The notes beneath the pieces were generated by a model. It was not told where the DNA came from. It did not search any database and worked only from the letters and a program-made list of their open reading frames with translations. Below, piece after piece: positions 14,238 through 19,038 of a DNA stretch of 19,038 nt; position 1 is the first letter of the stretch; the number at the start of each line of letters is the position of its first letter. This DNA is from Aquirhabdus sp. (lineage in GTDB: Bacteria; Pseudomonadota; Gammaproteobacteria; Pseudomonadales; Moraxellaceae), in the NCBI GenBank assembly GCA_030150135.1, contig JASLGO010000137.1:1-19038 (forward strand), written 5' to 3'. Made by a program: the position numbers and the translations under genes.

Positions 14238-16088
14238 TTATTGATGACCTATATATTGATGAATCTGCTGCGCATTCGATGAATCAATCCACCAATAATC
14301 CAATCCCAAATCATAGTTTGGCGTGATACTTGGATGACGATATTGGTTCCAATAGATCACTCGATTTCCAACTAGTCCATAGAGTGGAACCATATAATAT
14401 TCCGCGCGCAATACACGATCTAAAACGTGCGTAATATGAATGACTGACTCTCGATTCTGCGCACTTCCCAGCATGTTCAAAATCTGATCTATCGCTGGAT
14501 TTTTAATTCCTGCTGTGTTTAATCCACCTTGTTCATCCGCAGATTGACTCCCCCAATATCCCATTTGTTCATGACTAGGTGATAGCGTCTGAGGAAACTC
14601 ATCGACGATCATGTCGTAATCAAAGCGACGAACACGTTCAATATATTGCGGCGTATCAACTAAACGAATCGTTGCATTCACGCCTAAACGTTTGAGATTA
14701 CGGATATAAGGTAATAATGTGCGCTGTAAATTTGCATCTTTGCATAAGATCTCAATCGAATGGATCTTGCCATGTGCATCAACCAACTGACCATTGATAT
14801 AGCGATCACCTGCGTCTAATAAAAGCCGACGTGCTTTCAATAAATTGTCACGATTAAACCCATCACCACGACTCATGGGCGCAGACCAAACATGCAAAAT
14901 TTCATCTTGTTCATCTGGCGAAAATTGAGGTAATAAAGGCTTTAAATAGGCCATTTCTTCAATCGAAGGCGTTCCTTTTGCCTCTAATTCGCTATTAAAA
15001 AAATAACTCTGTAATCGTGTATATTTTTGATTTAGCAATACTTTATTTAACCATTCAAAATCAAAAGCTTCAGTCAATGCTTTACGCACACGACGATCGT
15101 TGAATTTATCCTGACGCAGATTAAAAACCAGTCCACTCATCGTAATCGGGTTTCTATTTGGTATCGTTTCCTTGATCACCAATCCTTGTTTGAGCGCCTG
15201 AAAATTATTATTTTTTATACTATTTTGAGATGTTTTTTCAGCTCTAAATGTATATTGCCCCATCTTAAATCCCTGAAACGCCACTTCAGGATCACGATAA
15301 TAAACATATTTGATGCGATCGAAGTTATATTTTCCACGATTGACCATCAAATCACGCGCCCAATAATCTGGATTGCGTTTATAAGTAATGCTTCGACCTG
15401 AATCTATTTTTTCGAGTAAATAAGGTCCACTACCGACAGGTGCAATCATAGAAACTTGATCAAATGCACGATGTTGCCAATCCTGACGAGAAAAAATAGA
15501 CATCTGCCCAACGGCTAAAGCGAGTTTGAGATTAGTTTTGGATGATGTGCCTAAAGTAGAAGTCTTTTTAAAATCAAACCGTACAGTCTGGCGATCAAGT
15601 GCGGTTATTTTTTGAATATTGGAATAATACAACCTTAATCCAGGCGACCCTTTAGTCAAGATTGTATGAAATGTAAAAACCACATCGTCAGCGGTCACAG
15701 GCTGATGATTAGAAAAATAGGCTTTGGGATTAATATGAAAAATAATCCACGACGAGTCACTTGGATCACGCGTAATTTGGTCTGCTAATAAACCATAACT
15801 CACTGAAGGTTCATTTAAAGATGAACTCAGCAGAGAATCAAAGAGATACGCTGTACCGTTTACAGCCGTGCCTGTATTAATCAGTGGATTTAAACTATCG
15901 AAAGTTCCCAACTCAAATGTTGAAAACTCTCCGCCTTTCGGCGCATTTGGATTGCTGTAAGGCAAATGTGATAATGAATTAGATGATGATATTCGATCAT
16001 CTAAAGTCAGCATATTTGATGTGATTGGTGCAGCAAATACAGACGTCATCATCAATGTCTGCACTGCTGCAAATATGATTAATTTCAT
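14238..16088 (-). CDS. yejA: Periplasmic solute-binding protein YejA (SBP_bac_5 family)
   Basis: Captures the peptide-like ligand in the periplasm and delivers it to YejBE. It has 616 residues (E. coli about 604). A signal peptide (about 1-19, MKLIIFAAVQ... SVFA) precedes the SBP_bac_5 fold. Markers include YSNPNAPKGG, DSLNPLI, the VGSGPY block followed by YKRNPDYWARD, and FNLRQDKFNDRRVRKALTEAFDFEWLN. E. coli YejA serves microcin C uptake, and related alpha-proteobacterial proteins take up murein peptides; which applies here is not shown. The frame opens at 16097, but the ATG at 16088 has GGATGGA before it and starts the signal peptide exactly. It lies about 25 nt after the mltD stop, in the same operon. 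Confidence 0.9.
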   Translation of the reverse strand: MKLIIFAAVQTLMMTSVFAAPITSNMLTLDDRISSSNSLSHLPYSNPNAPKGGEFSTFELGTFDSLNPLINTGTAVNGTAYLFDSLLSSSLNEPSVSYGLLADQITRDPSDSSWIIFHINPKAYFSNHQPVTADDVVFTFHTILTKGSPGLRLYYSNIQKITALDRQTVRFDFKKTSTLGTSSKTNLKLALAVGQMSIFSRQDWQHRAFDQVSMIAPVGSGPYLLEKIDSGRSITYKRNPDYWARDLMVNRGKYNFDRIKYVYYRDPEVAFQGFKMGQYTFRAEKTSQNSIKNNNFQALKQGLVIKETIPNRNPITMSGLVFNLRQDKFNDRRVRKALTEAFDFEWLNKVLLNQKYTRLQSYFFNSELEAKGTPSIEEMAYLKPLLPQFSPDEQDEILHVWSAPMSRGDGFNRDNLLKARRLLLDAGDRYINGQLVDAHGKIHSIEILCKDANLQRTLLPYIRNLKRLGVNATIRLVDTPQYIERVRRFDYDMIVDEFPQTLSPSHEQMGYWGSQSADEQGGLNTAGIKNPAIDQILNMLGSAQNRESVIHITHVLDRVLRAEYYMVPLYGLVGNRVIYWNQYRHPSITPNYDLGLDYWWIDSSNAQQIHQYIGHQ

Positions 16089-16113
16089 AGTGTCCATCCA
16101 TGGACATCAGAAA

Positions 16114-18912
16114 TCATGATTGGCGATGCCCTTTTTTCTTCGTAGATTTTTCGACTTCAGGTACGGTGATCGTATCACCCGCCTGAATACGGGTATCTGA
16201 CGGAATACTATTTAAATCAGCCAAAGCCACCACCGTCAAACCATGTTTTGCCGCAATACGAGCTAATGTCTCTCCAGACCTTACCGTATAATCTTTGGTT
16301 GCGATCTTTTTAGAGCTGGCGTCATTCACCTGTTCTTCCTTAGCGCTACTATGTTTCGTCGATTTTTCCGCCGCAGGAACGCTTATTGTATCCCCCGCTT
16401 GTACTTCAAGATTTGCTGGAACGCCATTGAGTTTCGCCAAATCGGAAACACTTAATTTATAACGTGCTGCAATCTTGGCTAACGTGTCACCGCGTTTGAT
16501 TTTGTAATCGTCCGTTGGGACATTCGTCTGATTATTCGACTTATCATCCGTTTTGCTATTTGAATCTTTATCCTTGTTTGACGCGGCATTGTCATCACGC
16601 TCAACCAAATTTAACCGCGCACCTTTGATCAGATTGCTAGTCACCTTAAGATCGTTGCGATCAGCAAGTTGACGAGTTGTTAAATTGAATTGAGCAGCAA
16701 CATCGGTCAGCGTATCACCTGCTTGCACGACATAAGTCGTTGGTGCAGCTTCAACAATTTTTTTCGCACCATACAAATACAGCGGCGTTCCTGTAATCAG
16801 AGTTGCGTTGGCATCCATCTGATTCCATTTTGCGATTTCGCGCCAGTTCAAACCGGCTTTAGTCGCCACACTATTCAGTGTATCGCCTGCTTTTACAGTA
16901 TAAATTGTACGAATGCCTTTTGGTTTAGCGGGTTCTTTCACATCCGCAACAATTTTAGTTTCGGCTGGAAGCAATTTATGCTCTTTGATATCTAAAGAAG
17001 TTGGAGTTTTAAGGTATGGCTGCTCGTAACTTAATTCTTTTGTCTGACCTTGTTTATCCAAAACAGTTTGCTGGGTCTGAATTGCAGTGAGAGGAATCTT
17101 GCCATCCAAAGGATCTGTTACGACTGTGTCAGCAGGTGCAATCGATTTAATCTCTGAAACCACCGCTGTCTTTTCTGTTGAGGTTAATACTGGAGTTGCT
17201 GAGGAATTTGTTGAACTTTTTTGATCAATGGTCATTGCTAATACTGGTGTGATATTAGGTGACTGTGCTGGTGCGACAACGATTGGAGATTGAGTGACTG
17301 GTGTGGTCGGCGCCGCAATATTTGGATTAGTTGTACTACTCAATACTGGTGCCGTAGGACGAGTAGTGATACTCATTGTTGTTGCCGTAGATTTCGTCAT
17401 GACTGGCTGTACTGCCGCAACAGCAACTGAAGCTACACTTGCCGTAGAGCTAACACCTGAATCAATATTCGCTACAGCTTTGGCTATTTTTGCCTGTGAT
17501 GGAACGACCGCTTGATTCGCCATTGCAGCTAAAGCATTCGCATCTGTCGGGATACTTTGACTATTACGAACAGTAATGGATTGGGAAATGCTGCCGCTAT
17601 TACTCGTGCTAGTGCTTCCTGAAGTTGTAGAACCCATGATCGCAGCCGCTCGCGAAGTCGTATCGCCTCCACCTGAACGTGTGATTGTCTGCGTAATCGT
17701 TTGGGTGATTGGCTGACTATTCATCGCCAAATATCCGCCATTACCACTCGTATAGCCAAAGCGGCTGGAATCTACGAGAGGCAAAGCTTTGAGCTTACTG
17801 TCTACAGACATCGCTAACGTATTAGGAATTAAGATACGAAACGGCGCAACTGGCGCAGTCACACCTTGCAAAAATGCAGGATTCAACTCCAAAACTTCTT
17901 TACTGGATAAGCCTGTAGCACGTACAACTTGCTCCAGATCAACAGGTCCAGACATGTTTACGGTGCGGAAGTGTGGACGATTAGCAATTCTCGGAAGCTG
18001 AACACCATACATTTCTGGATTTTTGATAATCTGTGCCACGGCAATAAAACGTGGGACATAATTCATGGTTTCTTGCGGTAATTTTAATGACCAATAATCC
18101 GTTGGTAAGCCTTGGGCAATATTACGATTAATTGCTTGTTGGATACGACCACCACCCGCGTTATACGCTGCAAGTGCTAATTCCCATGAACCAAATTGAT
18201 TGTACAGACCCGTTAAAAAATCATACGCTGCACGCGTTGATTCCATCACATCACGACGACCATCATAATACTGATCTTGACGTAAGCCATACAAACGACC
18301 CGTACTTGGAATAAATTGCCACATCCCTGCCGCAGAAGCATTACTGCTTGCAAAGGGATCATACGAGCTTTCAATAACAGGTAATAACGCCAATTCAGTT
18401 GGAATACCGCGACGTTCCGCCTCAGTGACGGTGTAATAAATATAGCGACTTGCCCGTGCAGACAAGCGATCAATATACGGTTGGCGGCTCACAAACCAGT
18501 TTCGTTGTGCGCTGATGCGAGGATTATCAACATCCAGATTCATACGAAAACCAACTGGTATACGCTTCCAAAGATTACCGTAGCGCAATACTGCTAAGCG
18601 ATCACCTTCTACCGCATCCATATCTGTCGCTTGAAGCAACTCCTCCATAGAGTCCGCGCTTTCTAAATCTAAATCGTCTTGAACAACTTTACTTTTTTGC
18701 GACGAGCCTATTTTTTTGCCATGAACAACATGATTATTAGTTTGCACAGGCGTAGAGCTACATCCTGCCATAATTGCTGCAATCGCAACGATCAATGCAT
18801 GTGGCGCATGTGACGCATAACGCTGAAACATTGGACGCGGTAAAACGCAATCACGCTCTGCAAGCTTTACATCGGTGCTCACTTGCACAGGCAACAAAAA
18901 CGACGACATCAT
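16114..18912 (-). CDS. mltD: Membrane-bound lytic murein transglycosylase D with a long linker and four LysM domains
   Basis: Cleaves the glycan strands of murein and releases anhydro-muropeptides; probably an outer-membrane lipoprotein. A hydrophobic stretch ends in IMAGC, a lipobox with C51. The SLT domain (about 165-300) carries catalytic E181 in PVIESSYDP, with SAAGMWQFIPSTG and LALAAYNAGGGRI. A possible divergent LysM follows near 325-370. Residues about 375-670 form a Ser/Thr/Ala-rich linker. Four LysM domains lie near 671-713, 727-769, 803-846 and 875-918, starting YTVKAGDTL, YVVQAGDTL, YKIKRGDTL and YTVRSGETL. E. coli MltD has 452 residues and two LysM, so this 932-residue form is much enlarged. 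ATG 18912 has GGAA upstream; M28 (18831) would start nearer the lipobox but lacks a ribosome site. It leads the operon with yejABE. Confidence 0.92.
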   Translation of the reverse strand: MMSSFLLPVQVSTDVKLAERDCVLPRPMFQRYASHAPHALIVAIAAIMAGCSSTPVQTNNHVVHGKKIGSSQKSKVVQDDLDLESADSMEELLQATDMDAVEGDRLAVLRYGNLWKRIPVGFRMNLDVDNPRISAQRNWFVSRQPYIDRLSARASRYIYYTVTEAERRGIPTELALLPVIESSYDPFASSNASAAGMWQFIPSTGRLYGLRQDQYYDGRRDVMESTRAAYDFLTGLYNQFGSWELALAAYNAGGGRIQQAINRNIAQGLPTDYWSLKLPQETMNYVPRFIAVAQIIKNPEMYGVQLPRIANRPHFRTVNMSGPVDLEQVVRATGLSSKEVLELNPAFLQGVTAPVAPFRILIPNTLAMSVDSKLKALPLVDSSRFGYTSGNGGYLAMNSQPITQTITQTITRSGGGDTTSRAAAIMGSTTSGSTSTSNSGSISQSITVRNSQSIPTDANALAAMANQAVVPSQAKIAKAVANIDSGVSSTASVASVAVAAVQPVMTKSTATTMSITTRPTAPVLSSTTNPNIAAPTTPVTQSPIVVAPAQSPNITPVLAMTIDQKSSTNSSATPVLTSTEKTAVVSEIKSIAPADTVVTDPLDGKIPLTAIQTQQTVLDKQGQTKELSYEQPYLKTPTSLDIKEHKLLPAETKIVADVKEPAKPKGIRTIYTVKAGDTLNSVATKAGLNWREIAKWNQMDANATLITGTPLYLYGAKKIVEAAPTTYVVQAGDTLTDVAAQFNLTTRQLADRNDLKVTSNLIKGARLNLVERDDNAASNKDKDSNSKTDDKSNNQTNVPTDDYKIKRGDTLAKIAARYKLSVSDLAKLNGVPANLEVQAGDTISVPAAEKSTKHSSAKEEQVNDASSKKIATKDYTVRSGETLARIAAKHGLTVVALADLNSIPSDTRIQAGDTITVPEVEKSTKKKGHRQS

Positions 18913-18947
18913 GTACTTTTTTCCAATTCAGCGCATATAGACGCGCA

Positions 18948-18977
18948 ATTGTAGACTGATACTGCCCTCGCAACCAA
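18948..18977 (-). promoter_or_regulatory. Candidate promoter of the mltD-yejABE operon
   Basis: On the - strand a -35 TTGGTT (18972-18977) and a -10 TACAAT (18948-18953, 5 of 6) are 18 bp apart. The predicted start near 18941 would leave a leader of about 28 nt before the ATG at 18912. No other promoter-like pair of this quality is seen in the last 126 bases, and no further gene is visible there. Confidence 0.4.
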
Positions 18978-19038
18978 GACCTCTATATTGCTTGCTCGTA
19001 AGCGAATGTTGCTTTAACACACTAAATTACTATTTTTT

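Noticed and set aside
18961..19038. Start of a further gene at the right edge
   Set aside because: No open frame with a start and ribosome site is visible on either strand in the last 78 bases.

Overview
The window looks like a stretch of chromosome from a gammaproteobacterium of the Acinetobacter type (Moraxellaceae). I infer this from the AT-rich composition, the rplI - dnaB - alr core order, and the close match of DnaB, FabI and L9 to gammaproteobacterial families. No species can be named from the sequence alone. I see no tRNA, rRNA, CRISPR array, insertion sequence, prophage gene or integrase.

Left part (1-5011, + strand): the 3' end of rplI and its terminator, then dnaB (replicative helicase) and alr (alanine racemase). 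These are followed by a small secreted lytic transglycosylase with a DUF4124-like N-terminus, a three-helix membrane protein, and a small protein with a winged-helix-like region resembling alkyltransferase-type domains. That last gene meets the next one tail to tail with only 2 bp between the stop codons.

Middle part (5014-11870, - strand): a TPR-containing glycosyltransferase of the GT41/SPINDLY O-GlcNAc-transferase-like family; a two-gene ABC importer (a duplicated, fused permease plus an ATPase with a C-terminal AAA-associated domain) with no binding protein beside it; a four-helix membrane protein of unknown role; and fabI (enoyl-ACP reductase) with its own terminator.

Right part (12135-18912, - strand): a probable four-gene operon, mltD - yejA - yejB - yejE. 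It joins a large LysM-bearing membrane-bound lytic transglycosylase to an oligopeptide-type ABC importer. The ATPase gene yejF, next in the E. coli order, is absent here. Together the genes suggest release of murein fragments and their uptake.

Two intergenic spacers (dnaB-alr and yejE-fabI) carry related REP-like inverted repeats with a GAGCTTGTCGA core. The copy by fabI is well preserved and the copy before alr is degraded. Several start codons were moved inward from the longest reading frame because a Shine-Dalgarno site, a signal peptide or family length supports the inner ATG. I do not see a clearly novel defence or mobile system. The most interesting leads are the mltD-yejABE operon without yejF, the importer without a binding protein, the GT41 enzyme and the small alkyltransferase-like protein.
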